DNA of 64,000 nt from Diaporthe sp. PMI_573 (GCA_021399435.1 JAJTUP010000124.1:62001-126000), one strand, 5' to 3'; counted from the first letter of the stretch, positions 10,437 through 21,611 are shown. Notes: generated by a model not told the origin, from the sequence alone. Program-made: numbers and translations.

Positions 10437-11507
10437 ATGTTGCGACAGACCTACGATGCCGCCAGACACCAACCAGCAACAGCAACAACATACTCTCGCA
10501 GCGCAATGTCTAAACGATCAGCATCTAACGGTCATTCGGATGTCCTCTCTGGCGATGCGAAAAGAGTTAGGCTTGATGAAGACGCAGACAAAGCCTGGGT
10601 ATCGCTTACCAGTCCGAATGAACCACTTCTGGCAGTTCGTCGCCAGTCAGTCACGCAAGCTGCCAGCGCTCCCGCCGACAAGAAACTTCAGGAGATCACT
10701 AAGCAGGCCGGAATCCAACACAGCCCATACAAAGCACGCTCTCGTGAGCCCAGTCCAAGCCTGTGGCCCAGCGTCCATGATGGTTGCCAACAAGCGAAGC
10801 CCATAGAAGACACGCTGGGCGAATGGGACCGGCAGATGCAGGACGCATATGACCGGACAGATGTGCATTTCAGGCAAGCGCGACAGGAATACATTAGGTT
10901 CCGCGAAAACCGCCTGCCCAGTCCCACGCCGTCCGACGAGGGTTCCGTCGTTCACGACTCAGACGCAGACGAGTTCGGTTGTGTACCACTCATGTTCAAC
11001 CTTGAGAACGACGATCCAGAGGTGGAGCAGGTGTTTGGAGCCATTTACTCCCATCGTCTGCGGGAGCGCATGAGGAGAAGGAGATGTCCGACGCCGCCGC
11101 GTGTGAAACCCCGTTACGCGACCATCCAGGCCGCGAAAGCGGCCGAGGCACGCACGATGCCTCCTAGCCACGAACGCGACCAAGCAAGCCCTCCACCCTC
11201 GATGCGACATAGCCGAGCTCTAGCTCGCTCCAGTGGACGGCGAGTCTCCAGCGCGATTGTAAAGCCTGGCCGAGAAGTCCCTCGGCGTGGGCAGGTATTG
11301 AACAATACAGAAAGAGCTAGGGGCCATGCCAGCCAAGATTCAGCACTACCATTCAATCGACGACTTACACGGCGGAGTCAACAACGCCAATTTTACGAGC
11401 TTGATCATCGTGGCAAGGGACGCCTAGTGGTTAGACATCAAGATCTGGTGCCCTGGCAAGGTCTTGACATCACGGAACATTTACGAGAATACGGACGAAC
11501 TTTCTGA
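10437..11507 (+). CDS. basic, largely disordered protein, divergent partner of the FHA-pseudokinase
   Basis: A 356-codon open frame from an ATG at 10437. I recognise no enzyme domain. The N-terminal third contains a KRSASNGH/AKRVRLDEDAD stretch resembling a nuclear-localisation signal. Residues about 128-160 (EWDRQMQDAYDRTD..FRQARQEYIRFRE) look helical and possibly coiled-coil. A SPTPSDEG acidic segment follows, then a long Arg/Ser/Pro-rich region with RRSQQRQ near the C-terminus. The head-to-head arrangement with an FHA-kinase gene matches the 47685-48758 / 49572-51402 pair, so a joint role is inferred. Candidate phosphorylation sites (SP, TP) are frequent, which would fit an FHA ligand, but this is untested. 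Confidence 0.65.
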   Translation: MLRQTYDAARHQPATATTYSRSAMSKRSASNGHSDVLSGDAKRVRLDEDADKAWVSLTSPNEPLLAVRRQSVTQAASAPADKKLQEITKQAGIQHSPYKARSREPSPSLWPSVHDGCQQAKPIEDTLGEWDRQMQDAYDRTDVHFRQARQEYIRFRENRLPSPTPSDEGSVVHDSDADEFGCVPLMFNLENDDPEVEQVFGAIYSHRLRERMRRRRCPTPPRVKPRYATIQAAKAAEARTMPPSHERDQASPPPSMRHSRALARSSGRRVSSAIVKPGREVPRRGQVLNNTERARGHASQDSALPFNRRLTRRSQQRQFYELDHRGKGRLVVRHQDLVPWQGLDITEHLREYGRTF

Positions 11508-12452
11508 AGATATGGGATGAAAGCTGAACACTGTCAATTGGGTCAACTAAGCATTGTTGAAGAGCTTAGCCGAATCACTTGGTCTATCCTCTCGGTGAGA
11601 GTTTTTGAGTAATTGGGTTGGTGTTGACGACAAAGGCCGAGGGATTTATTAGTTCGTAGTGATTTCTTAGGCAACCCTATAAAAATTCCTGAGGGCCATA
11701 ACAGTTCTCTGGCAGCCGCAAGGACTCAAGAAACTTTAGAGGGGAGAGTTCCAACCATATGTGTATGCGGTTAGTGCACGCAATGAGAACTGCTTCCAGT
11801 TTGCACATTTAGGGTACGGTTGCCGTTAGCCAAAATAACACCATTGACAATGAACTTACCTGTTAAACAAAGTTAAGAACGCAACAGGCTCGCTGTCGTC
11901 GGACAGGGCGGAGTGCTAGCAAACCGAATTCCTCTCTCAATTTCAATTTCTTTGCTCATGGAACAACATCAATCTTGTCCTTCGCTTTTTACTTCTACTT
12001 CTTCTTACATAATGATGCGAATCGGATCAACTGCTTTTTGACACCTTCTGATATACTCTACAGCCCACGCACAGCCGGTTTCTCTTTAGAGAAACTTGTG
12101 TTTGCCTACTGTACCTTTCGCCCGAATCTGCGCACAAAATCTTTTTTTGATGCCACTTTACGTGGCCGTTGCTTATATTTTGGGCAGGATGCTCGCTCTC
12201 AGGGCTTGTCCTATAGAGTAGCGCTGCTGTCGACACTTTCGAGGCAGTGGCTATTGTATTGACGGTTTGGTCCATCGCTGGTTCTATCATGTATTGACCA
12301 TCTAATATCGCAATAAAACAGACTTGGTGTCACAGAACGAGGGAGATCAAAGGGTCTGGCAGGCATCACGCGTACATCACGCGTGTATGTCGCGCCAAGT
12401 CTCTATCGTGATTGTATTGACCGGCTATATTTGAGCCTATATAGCTGACAAG
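11508..12452. other. intergenic, nothing recognised
   Basis: Open frames at 11975-12262 (+) and 12027-12290 (-) overlap in antisense and look accidental. The repeated phrase ATCACGCGT at about 12366-12380 is a short local duplication. Confidence 0.45.
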
Positions 12453-12818
12453 ATGTTGGAAGGGCTTTCAGAAGTCGATGCGGTCCCCGCGGCGGTCCAG
12501 CGCGGCATACGCCATATGAGCAGACTCATGGTCTCTACCGCTAGACCCGAAATCGTCGATGCTATGACTCCTGCTTATATGGACGCGATGGCTTCACGCT
12601 TACTTGCCAAAGCCAGCAACTGCTTCCTCGATACAACCCTTGACTTTCGCCTCAAGTCGATTAGCGCCAAGGACCTGATCAATGCGCTTGCCAGAGCCGA
12701 ACGTCTTGGGTTCGAACAAGGCGACGTCGTTGCTGAGCAAGATGAGCGAAGTGCTGGTGAACTCCCAGGTCATATGCCCAGCCCCACCCCTGATAGCAAC
12801 TCTTGTACTTCTGTCTGA
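12453..12818 (+). CDS. hypothetical protein, possibly an exon
   Basis: A 121-codon frame from an ATG at 12453. It is predicted to be mostly helical (AVQRGIRHMSRLM, ISAKDLINALARAERLG) with a Pro/Ser/Thr-rich end. I do not recognise the family. It lies just upstream of a casein-kinase-I-like C-lobe and could be an unrelated small gene or a 5' exon of a fusion, but no in-frame splice to the kinase exon was found: the best donor, after 12821, lies beyond the TGA. Confidence 0.35.
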   Translation: MLEGLSEVDAVPAAVQRGIRHMSRLMVSTARPEIVDAMTPAYMDAMASRLLAKASNCFLDTTLDFRLKSISAKDLINALARAERLGFEQGDVVAEQDERSAGELPGHMPSPTPDSNSCTSV

Positions 12819-12900
12819 GCGGTAAGCAGATGATGATAACTCATCATTCTGAGTACTTAATGACAGTACGAGTTACTGTTCCTGTTAAAACACTGTAGCA

Positions 12901-13377
12901 GAGGACAAAGCTGAGTCCACAGCTCGCCGGCTAGGCGGCACTGTCAACTACGCCAGTCTCAGAAACCACCGGAGACTGCAGCAATCTTGGAGTGACGACA
13001 TGGAGTCTCTCGGCTATATGCTCGTATACTTTGCCCGTGGCTCACTGCCATGGGAGGGGCTCAAAGCAAGGACGATGGACGAGTTGAACGATAAGATTGG
13101 ACAAATGAAGGAGAGTATGTCGAGCGAAGAAATATGTAGAGGCCTGCCTGATGAGTTTGCGAAGTATATCGACCACATGCGGTCCCTTGGATTTGGCAAG
13201 AAGCCGAATTACAGTGGTCTCAGACTGCAATTCCGGCGCCTTTTTGACAAAATGAGGCTCAAATACAATAGTGTCTTTGATTGGACCGAACGGCTATTCA
13301 ACGAACTGAATAGCAATCCTTTAGGCATGAGGACTACAAGATCAATGACCAGACCAAAGCGTAGAGCGGAGCGATAA
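12901..13377 (+). pseudogene. casein kinase I-like C-lobe fragment
   Basis: The frame is open from an acceptor-like TAGCAG at about 12901 and reads GTVNYASLRNH, DDMESLGYMLVYFARGSLPW, then FAKYIDHMRSLGF, KPNYSGLRLQFRRLF and VFDWTERLF. These are the activation-loop end and C-lobe helices of casein kinase I (family form: GTARYASINTH, DDLESLGYVLMYF, RGSLPWQGLKA). The N-lobe, catalytic loop and DFG are not present upstream, so as it stands the product cannot be an active kinase. The tail is basic (RTTRSMTRPKRRAER). It is either a 5'-truncated relic or a gene with a new 5' end. Confidence 0.8.
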
Positions 13378-13979
13378 GATATGCGCCATGATACTGAGTT
13401 AGTAGAGATTGTGTGAGTATTACACTGTAGGTTCCTAGTTAAGCTACCCTGGAGGCCTCACCCGGCGGTTTTCGCCGCTTCCAGGCTTCCCTGGTCTTCA
13501 ATTGGCGGTCTTCAATTGGCTGTCGAGTATGTATAAAAACTTTCCCTCGCAGGACACTTCTCATGATCTCCGGCCGCCACACGGTCTTTCTACCTGCTAA
13601 CAAAGTACAGTGCTTCGATAATATGTAAGTACAGTACAGATTGTGATTAGCGAAGTACATTGAACTTTTGATGACCAAACGTGGCACCTAGAGTAGTGCA
13701 GTATACATAAGTATCGCAAGGCCACACTCGCTGAATCGCCTTTCTTTTCTATCCTATCACTTTTCTAGGTAAAGGGTAGCCGACAAATACATTTCCAGAA
13801 GCGAGACTCAACAAGTATAGTTGACGGGAAATGGCAGCGGGACAGGCAACAATTGAAACTCACGGACCTCAAGTTCCATTTTATGTCAGCCCAATGACTA
13901 CGGCTAAAGATGGGATACCTCCAAGCTACGCTCCACCATTTACGATCCCGAGCCAAATATTGATCCCGAATCCATACTA
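13378..13979. other. intergenic up to the pogo-like element
   Basis: No gene recognised. A near-tandem phrase (TTCAATTGGCGG/TTCAATTGGCTG) lies at about 13498-13522. The end carries the TA (13978-13979) duplicated by insertion of the next element. Confidence 0.5.
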
Positions 13980-14027
13980 ACGTGAAACACCACCGAGCGA
14001 GCCACCCCACCGAGCGAGCCACTTTCC
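13980..14027. repeat. terminal inverted repeat, left copy
   Basis: Begins ACGTGAAACACC directly after the TA at 13978-13979 and is the exact reverse complement of 15794-15841. Confidence 0.95.
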
Positions 14028-14121
14028 CAGACTATAACCACAACAACCCAAATTACAGCACCACATCAATTGAAATCAATTAAAACTAGTCAGAGCTAGA
14101 TACATCAGACAATTCTCCATC

Positions 14122-15739
14122 TTATTCACATGTGCGCGCATTGTGCCCAGGCTTGCCGCAGGTTCCACACCGTCGCACGGTCGGTCCGCTGCGGACCGCC
14201 TCCTCTGCACCACCACTCATTTCACCAGCTGGTCGCTTCCCCTTTTCCTTTGAGTTAATTATCTCCATGGCCCCTTGTGTGCTAAGTGATCCTCCTGACT
14301 GTAGATATGTTCTTTTGGCTGAGCGACGCTTTGAAAGTGCTGTATTTGCATCTCGAAGGGTCTTAGTCTCCTGTGTCAACAGGGACACTGCATGGGCTAA
14401 TGACTGTGTACCCTTTGCTAGCCGGTCAACAGCATCTAAAATTGGGGTTGGTGAGCTTCCTTGATGACGAGAGATTCGATCCTTGATCAAAGTTGATTGA
14501 GAAACCGCTTGTGTTGAGTTGTGCGGTGTCTGAGAGACCCAAGGTGCAGGTAGCGCTGGAGAGCCTGGTCGTGATGGTGGCGTCTGTATCTTGATATCCA
14601 GCTTGGAAAGTACTACTTCCCGGTCGAATGGAATAAGACCTGCTCCTCTGAATCCTCCCTGAATAGTTTCCGGCTTGAAAACCCTTTTGTGTGCATGCAT
14701 GGAAGGCCAGAAAGAACTCTGTCTTGTCGATGTGTGTAATCCGGGCCTTGCTGTATTGGTTGATTTCTCTGCCATATGCCTTCTTGAGCGGACCAAAACA
14801 CCAAACATCTAGTGGCTGAAGTAGATGAGATGAATGAGGAGGCATACAAAGAGTAATAATCTTCTTTGCCTTGCAGAATCTCTCAAAGTCGGTAGAATGG
14901 TGGCTCCCATGACCATCGAGTATCAACAATCGATAGACACCTGTTGTACGTGGCGCGGTGCATTTATCAAAATGCTCAATCCATGCCAAGGCAATTACAT
15001 CTGTTGTCCATCCATTTGGGCTTGTTTCAATAATCCAGTCGTCAGGGATGCCGCCCTCAGTATACCAACTTGCGAGGTGTACCTTGGCCTTGACAATCAG
15101 GATCGGTGGTCCAACCCACCCATCCCCACTGATCAATTCGATACCTGTTGCCCATTGCCGATTTCCAGGTTGTATTGATTTTGCTTGCCCACGTTTATCT
15201 GCACCGGTAACCACTGTTTTGGGTGCACCAACACCCATCATAAAACCTGTCTCGTCAAAGTTATAGGTATCACCATCCAGGATCCCATATTTTGCACGTG
15301 TATTGGACACAAGGTCAAACCACCCGTTAATTACGTCTGGATCTTCGCATAGGGCCCTCGAGTAGTCGTACATGCGATTGACGCGTGTTTTGAGACGTGT
15401 TTCCGACGCGACAAATCGTTGTGCCCAGTGCTTTCCGACAGCACCGCCGCCACGGTCGCGGAGCAGCGAGTTGGCCATATCTTCCACATTCGCGAGGACT
15501 AGTGAATATCCCCGGGAATCCCAGTCAAGTACATATTGAACAATGACCTCCTCTTCTGTTTCCGTCAATCTCTTGCAGTTTGCGTGGGTATCTTGTCGTG
15601 CAGTTCGGCCGGCCATTCTATGGGTGAGGGTGGAGCGAGGAACGTTGTATATAGTAGATGCACGTCGAGCGCTAAGGTTGGGATCGTTTTGCATAGCCTT
15701 GAGGGCAAGTTTGAGGTTAGCTTCCTTTGTTTTGGTCAT
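14122..15739 (-). pseudogene. pogo-like DDD transposase with C-terminal zinc knuckle, one frameshift
   Basis: Starting at the ATG at 15739, the frame has a psq-type helix-turn-helix (about residues 7-45) and a CENP-B/Tc5-type HTH (about 60-112, VEDMANSLL). The catalytic triad is in YNFDETGF (D162), LLILDGHGSH (D275) and LLQPLDV (D311). At about residue 347 (near position 14698) the sequence moves to another frame, which continues as KRVFKPETIQGGFRGAGL down to 14122 and ends in a CCHC knuckle, CGTCGKPGHNARTC. The protein would be close to 540 residues, normal for the family. The shift falls where the truncated copy at 1-345 is also shifted, so it may be ancestral or programmed rather than private to this copy. 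Confidence 0.88.
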
Positions 15740-15793
15740 TTCTGATGTGAACGCGAAAAAACGCGTAAGAAAGATGGATGGGAGTGGTTAGCA

Positions 15794-15841
15794 GGAAAGT
15801 GGCTCGCTCGGTGGGGTGGCTCGCTCGGTGGTGTTTCACGT
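15794..15841. repeat. terminal inverted repeat, right copy
   Basis: Exact reverse complement of the left repeat; it ends GGTGTTTCACGT, followed by the TA at 15842-15843. Confidence 0.95.
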
Positions 15842-15843
15842 TA

Positions 15844-16152
15844 ACCAAGATATAAGAGTTGGGTTTCTTGTCCACGAGGTCCAGTCCAACCTGTTCGTTG
15901 TCCATGTTATTTTAAGCGTGGCCCTTGCATTATTATACTTCTTCTCTATAAAATAGACCGCCCCAATATTATTCTGAATCAAGAGTCGATTAGGGTGCTT
16001 TGAGCCTAGGTTTTTAGAAGCTGCTAGGAAGGCTTGTCTAGCTCTCTCATACTGCCCTTCAGTATATAGCTGGACACCAAGCTTAGCATTACTGTCTAGC
16101 TGTTCCATGATTTTCTTCCGATATTTCTGTTCCAAAGATTCTAATAGTTACC
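15844..16152 (-). pseudogene. tetratricopeptide-repeat (TPR) gene fragment
   Basis: On the minus strand, downstream of an acceptor-like ATTAG, the frame reads EQLDSNAKLGVQLYTEGQYERARQ, then SKHPNRLLIQNNIGAVYFIEKKYNNA. This is the A/B helix pattern of TPRs as found in fungal TPR/NB-ARC proteins (LGxxHPxxLxxxNNLAxxY). Only about one and a half repeats remain. The pogo-like element begins directly after it, but the sequence on the element's other side does not continue TPR repeats, so the gene was already truncated before or at insertion. Confidence 0.6.
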
Positions 16153-16295
16153 TTAATTCTAATTCAGCCCCAGCACAATAGCTTATTACACAATACATAG
16201 TAGAATATAATAAATAGGCCCTCGACAGATGAATCTCTAGAATTTTGTACCTTCGTTTCTAAAGTATACTCTGTATCAGTTGCTCTCATTTCGCT

Positions 16296-18427
16296 ATGAT
16301 GGACTTGGATTCGCTTTCTCCTTGGTTGGTCGGTGTAGTTAAAGCCCCTATTTCTTGTCTCGCCTTCCCAAAGTCTCTCAATAATGGTCGATTGCCCAAA
16401 GAGTACAATATCACGCAAAAAGAACGCCTGTTTCGAAATATCGGTTGCCATCCGCACATATTACGCAACCAAATTCTGGCTGATATTGATCACGCCACAT
16501 ATAAAAAGTTACAATCCGTGCTTGCAGGCAGCTCGAGGAGTGCAGATCCGCCAACTCTCCCAACCAGTATTAAACTCCGTTGCCGGGGCGGGCGACAACG
16601 CGCTAAAGCAGCGGAGCGATTGCTAGGGCCCGAGTTCCAATGGACAGTACGATTGTATTGTTGCCAGGTGCAAGAAGGTTATTGCAACCCTCATAACATT
16701 TGTTAATGACATAACCGCTGACTTGATCCGATCACAGAACATAGCCGATTTCATTTGACTGTCCAGAGTGTTGCGAGTTCTTATTCATTTGAAGCGCCAT
16801 ATACAGCCGGTGAGGTTTATCGTCAGATCCAACTAAACCCAGACGCGGCAGAAACAGATCGAAAGCGATGGCTAAGCCATATCAGCAATTGCAAGGAAGA
16901 CATTCTCACAAAGTTCTTGCGGAAAACTGAGATTGTGCAGGCATTAAACAGACTCCTCCGGTTTCCCGGTCTATGGGATGGTCTACAACTTGGCAATTTG
17001 CATAAGCATAGGGCCTTGCATTGCGATGAAGAGATCATCCATTATCTCGGATTTGTATATGAAACGTGGGATCTCATCACCTTAGGTGTGGATGCTTTCG
17101 CTAACGCTGTCGATGTGGATACTGTTCGTCGACTGGAAAAACTCTTTCCAACTCATCACGAGGACCTTGCCGCAATCCGGGACTTGTTTCGCTCAAACGA
17201 AGTTTTCACAGAAATTACTGACAAAGGAGAACGACAAAGTCTAGAGCAGAGCGTGTGCACAGTAAAGGGGCGTATTTCAAGCATCGAGACGCTCCACAAG
17301 GATATGCTGTATTTTTCACCCGCAGTTAGGGCCATCTGGAAATTTGTCGCGCCAGATCGATCCCGACGCAGAAACCAGCCGACATTGAGGAATGTGCTCA
17401 AAAGGCATTTCCACCCAATCGAGGGACATATTTGCGAGACTGGAGATGAGTGCCACTATACAAACGATCATTTAGGCAAAGACGCGTTTTACATCGCGTA
17501 CAAAAGACTCCTTGTATTCGCAATGCAGAACTTCGCGGAGCTTAGCTACGAATCCCCGCTTTGTGGCAAGGACGGCCGTCGATTAGTGGGACAAGTTCAG
17601 CGTAGCGTTGTACAGCGATTTCAACAAAGAGCATATGATCTCGGATTTCGAACCCTCAAGCTAGAGGGACGAGATAGAGTTCAGGCAGATCTAGATCAAG
17701 CCGTCACAAACGACAATACTCAGCTTGATGTAAACTACCCAATATGGAGGGCAGGTAAGCCTTATTTGAGCGCATACATGGCTTTGCAGTCTGAAGAGGT
17801 GCAAACCCAGATTGAACACCCTTCTGTCCCAGCAAATACTTTGTCGCACATTTTGGTGATGGGTAATATTGTTGGGCACTTTTTGAAAATGTCGGAATCA
17901 GATCCAGCTGAAGAAGACTGCGCAAATTATGTCCAAGTTTCTAATCAACCCATCAAATATACATGGCGCAAAGAGGATATAAATACAGGACATCCTATGG
18001 ACATTGACGAAAGGTCAGAGAGTGATTATTCTACGATCTGTGTGTCAGAGACTGCGGATAGTGAAATATACAGTCAAACTCAACAAAAACTCCTTAGTTT
18101 CAACGTTGATCAATCTGCTAAGCCTGCAGAGCTTGATCCACGTCTATCGTTCTTGCCGTTCCTAGAGAAACGGCTGCGGCGACAGGGCGGCGTATTTAAA
18201 CTGCCACCACCAGAGATCGAGAAAGCCCCGAGGGAAGACGGACATGATATTCAGTACAAGCCAACTGCAACGGACAGCCCTTTAGCAGTAAGTCCTTTGA
18301 AATTTTGCATCTTATCAACTATCGCTTACAATCACAGCCACCACCATTTCAGAGCGAAATGCGCCTATCTATTCCACCAAAAGTAGTAATACCGCCGATA
18401 CGTAATATGCGGCCATCAAAGACTTGA
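16296..18427 (+). CDS. DUF3723 family protein
   Basis: The gene can be read as three exons: 16296-16677, 16738-18287 and 18338-18427. The 60-bp and 50-bp introns have GT..AG ends and the phases join, giving about 673 residues. DUF3723 is a fungal family of unknown biochemical function that recurs as cargo in Starship giant transposons. Family-like segments seen are DPPTLPTSIKLRCRGGRQRAKAAERLL near the N-terminus (only its centre is diagnostic), ALNRLLRFPGLWDGLQLGN, LHCDEEIIHYLGFVYETWD, and a His/Cys-bearing CETGDECHYTNDH. The C-terminal third is acidic and low in complexity. Family members can be longer, so the 3' end may be trimmed: an open stretch at about 18731-18878 could be former coding sequence. 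Start chosen at the ATG at 16296. Confidence 0.8.
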
Positions 18428-20106
18428 GACCGATTTTGGTGTATCTCGGCTATTGGGCCGTGTTTGCAGGATGGCTTACTTATTCGTTTCAGCCCCAGGA
18501 CCGCTGTTGCTTTAGAATAACGATTATCATGTTCGGCACGCTCGAATTGTCATCCTGGACAGTCGCAGTACTCTCCGCCCAAGAGCTGACAGTCGTCCTT
18601 TCACAAAGTAGTTAGCATTATTAGAAAGGGAGTAGCGGAACAATCCAGACCATTTGCTTATCCCTTACTTAATCCGCTCAAACACTACGGTTGTTTGAAA
18701 TATAATCTCAAACGCATCAAAGACATCAAGCAGCACCTATACTGAAGCAATCTGTCGGACAAGAAAGACTAGATGTGTTCTTAGGCAGGGCCCAAATTGC
18801 GAGCGATGTCGACGACTTAAAAAAGAATGTATCTTCACAGCCTGCTAATTCTAAACTGCCGTGGTACCAAGACGCGGTGCTCATGCCGTAATATGCAGGA
18901 GCAGTAGGCACCAGTTTGAAAAGGATGCCTGGGCTCGCGGCGATATTGGAAGGTGGGATGCGCGCGTCATTCAACCAGGGCCCCAATTACCTTGCCCCTG
19001 TTGTCCTCAGTCCAGGGATGAAAGAACGACAAACGCCACTCGTGAACAATCTTGGTTGAAACAAGTCTTGAGCAGGATTGTCATACAGGATCGAGGCTAT
19101 AATACACACCCTTAGCAATCAATCAGCTCCCATTTGAAAACTCGCTCGGAGACATGCTATATGGGCTTATTCACCCAATTCGTATATTCATCATGGCTCA
19201 ATGTAATTCAGATCCCTTTCACTCTTTCCCTGGCTCCCCGCCCCTGCTCCTCAATTACAGGTAGAACATTGAGAGCCGCCGGTAGTGTGCGAGGGCAAAT
19301 TCGGCTTGTTTGGCATCAAATGCGATGCCTATCTTCCTGAATTCGAGTCGATCTGATGCCGTAGATTGGGGGTCAGCGAGGTCCATGATATGTGGCCCAG
19401 ATTTGGGCACCTCATCGTCAGAAACCGGCTCTCTTTGAGCACGGCGTTTCTCCTTGTCAGCTTGAATTTCTGGGTGTATCAAGGCTTTTCGACGACTAAT
19501 AGGCCAATTCCCAGTTGTAGTCACTTCTTCGTCATCGGTGCTCTCGTGAATACGAAAAACACAGTAACTCCTCGTTGGCGTTCGGGCTAGAATAGGCCTA
19601 GGCTCACTATTGCAGACGTATTAAAATGCAAAATTATTATCATATATTGCTTTGATACAGCTTTGTAATGACAGTGATCTCGCAAGATGAAAAATCAGGC
19701 TAACTCAATATCCGGTAATGAGTGTTCTTTCTAAGATCTCCCCCTGATGTTGCCTCTATACGTGCGACTTCTCGAATTGATCTCTTCGTTGTCAGCTCTT
19801 ACTTTGCTCTGGTCTTTTCCCTCCGGCACCTCCACCCATTCGATTGTCCGCTCTGGTTCCCCTTCCATGACAATAGACATTCCGCTCCATTAAAAGAATT
19901 TTCTCCTGTGTACTTGTTTATTTCCTACATCGTATAACAAATGAGTGGCGTCTAGAACTGAAAGGCTGGCACGGTTCAGGCATTCAATGGGTGTCATGAT
20001 TGCTCGCCCTATCCCGCTCCCCAGCCAGGACCATTCAACCCGCTTCAAATTCCGCAATCCTCTTTATTGTTTTGCAAAACATTAAATCATCTTTCGACTG
20101 AATTCC
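18428..20106. other. gene-poor stretch downstream of DUF3723
   Basis: An open, protein-like segment at about 18731-18878 (+; contains GQERLDVFLGRAQIASDV) may be a lost 3' exon of the DUF3723 gene. A minus frame at 19255-19524 (charged, 89 codons) is not recognised. The rest shows nothing. Confidence 0.4.
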
Positions 20107-21037
20107 TCACTCATCCTTTGTGTCTGCACTTGGAACCGTTGTGGTAAGCAGCGTTGTGATAGTCCGAGTTAAGGTGAGCACCTTTGAGCTAAAGCCCGGT
20201 ATCGTTAATAAGCGAGTAGCGGAACTGACACCAGGAAAGCCAAATATACCGTTATCTGTCTTGTCTTTGGACTGATCAGAAGTCTTTGTACTGAACTGTG
20301 TCTCAATAGACTGAGACACGCTTGATATTTGGGAGCCTGTGCGGCTTGTGCTTGTATCTACGGCCACGGGCGCTGGCTCAGATGTTATATCCGGGACTGG
20401 GGTTGTTACTAAACGCGACACATCCTCACTTGGAATGCGAGATGGCATCGGCCAGTTCCAATTAGAAGCCTGCGTCCGAGCTGCTCCAGTTGGTGACAAC
20501 TCAGGTCTCTGCGACGAGCTATTCCCGGAAGGAGCTCCTGCATTCAACGGATTTGGCATACAGATGATGTCGCCGTTCTGTGTAGAGCTCAGTCCGGCAC
20601 TCTCCTGGCCCTGAGAGATAGAAGCTTGGACACATGTTGGCGAAAGACCCTCGCAATCCCTACAACTGATATGAGCAAACGAGGTCCGTGGCTTGTACGA
20701 AAATAGGAGGGGGCTCACCATATCACGTAAGCCTCTCCATTTGGCGCACCAGCAGGGACTAGGAATTCATTTCTCTGTCGCTCGAAACACCCTCCCTGAT
20801 CAAAGATAAATGTGACAGTGTTAAACTCTGGACTGGAAAAGAAGAGATGTGCCTGGCACTTGTTCCAGAACGGGCGATCGTACCTAAATCTAGATGAGTT
20901 CAGTGATGGACTAGGAGGGAATCAATCACAACTTACACTGCCGAGACGGTAGATATACCAGCAATTAGGGGTAGCTGAGGTGTTGTTAAACAAAGAGTTC
21001 CGAGAACATTACCTGTAGCTAATGTCGTGGTACTCAT
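20107..21037 (-). CDS. Ser/Thr-rich hypothetical protein, three exons
   Basis: Reading the minus strand, exons 21037-20937, 20883-20719 and 20665-20107 join in frame across two 53-bp GT..AG introns to give about 274 residues. The N-terminal third has six to eight cysteines (WNKCQAHLFF, DQGGCFERQ, ICCRDCEG, SPTCVQ), suggesting a disulphide-bonded extracellular domain. The rest is rich in Ser, Thr and Pro and likely O-glycosylated if secreted. The first 33 residues are moderately hydrophobic but not a clear signal peptide; an in-frame hydrophobic stretch upstream (to 21148) could be the real start. I do not recognise the family. Its make-up resembles the gene at 23969-24665. Confidence 0.55.
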
Positions 21038-21611
21038 GGTTGCGGTCGACAGCAATGGTGTAATAATCTTGACAAGATCGAAACACACGACAATGGAATT
21101 CAAAAGCAATTTCAAAGGGTAGGAGAGTAAGTATAAATAGGATACCATTAGTTAGTCCTAACTTTAAAGCTTATTTAAGAAGACCAGTCTTGGCTTCCTT
21201 AAGTGAACGATCAGGTGATAATTCATGGTTTAATGTAAGCAATGCCGAAATAAGTTTAATAAGTAAGCTGCTAGTAAAAATGTCAAGTCAAATTTATGTC
21301 CTATAGTTAGCTTATTTAAGGATTTCCAATGTTCAATTCGGAGCCCAGCAATTCTGCACCCAAGAACCCAGGATGTTCTGTTTAAAAGTGTTTTGAATTG
21401 TCAAAATTTGCCTTCTGCCTGGAGGCCTACTCGTCGTCGTCATCATCACGCGCCGCTCACGCCTGTCTCTCCAATTTCCAGTTCGCCGACAGCTACATGG
21501 TGTAGGTGGTGGAGGAGGAGCAGGGGGGGGGGCCCCGCACCGACGACGACGGCGCTGACGCCCGCATGACGCTGTTTTGGTTCACGTTTGATCCCGTGAT
21601 AGGGATACCCT
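21038..21611. other. spacer before hAT fragment
   Basis: AT-rich to about 21400, then a GC-rich patch including a run of ten G at about 21526-21535. No gene is recognised; the patch may be low-complexity 5' sequence of the hAT relic. Confidence 0.4.

Larger units (their letters stand above)
13980..15841 (-). mobile_element. complete pogo-like (Tc1/mariner superfamily) transposon
   Basis: The element is 1862 bp with 48-bp perfect terminal inverted repeats (13980-14027 and 15794-15841) and a flanking TA on each side (13978-13979 and 15842-15843), the target duplication expected of this superfamily. It carries one transposase gene on the minus strand. Each terminal repeat contains an internal direct repeat of CCACCGAGCGAGCCAC. 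A truncated relative occupies 1-345. Termini and duplication look intact, so the copy may still be mobilisable in trans even if its transposase is broken. Confidence 0.93.

Noticed and set aside
21526..21535. Run of ten G as a quadruplex element
   Set aside because: A single uninterrupted run; no set of four G-tracts to support a functional claim.
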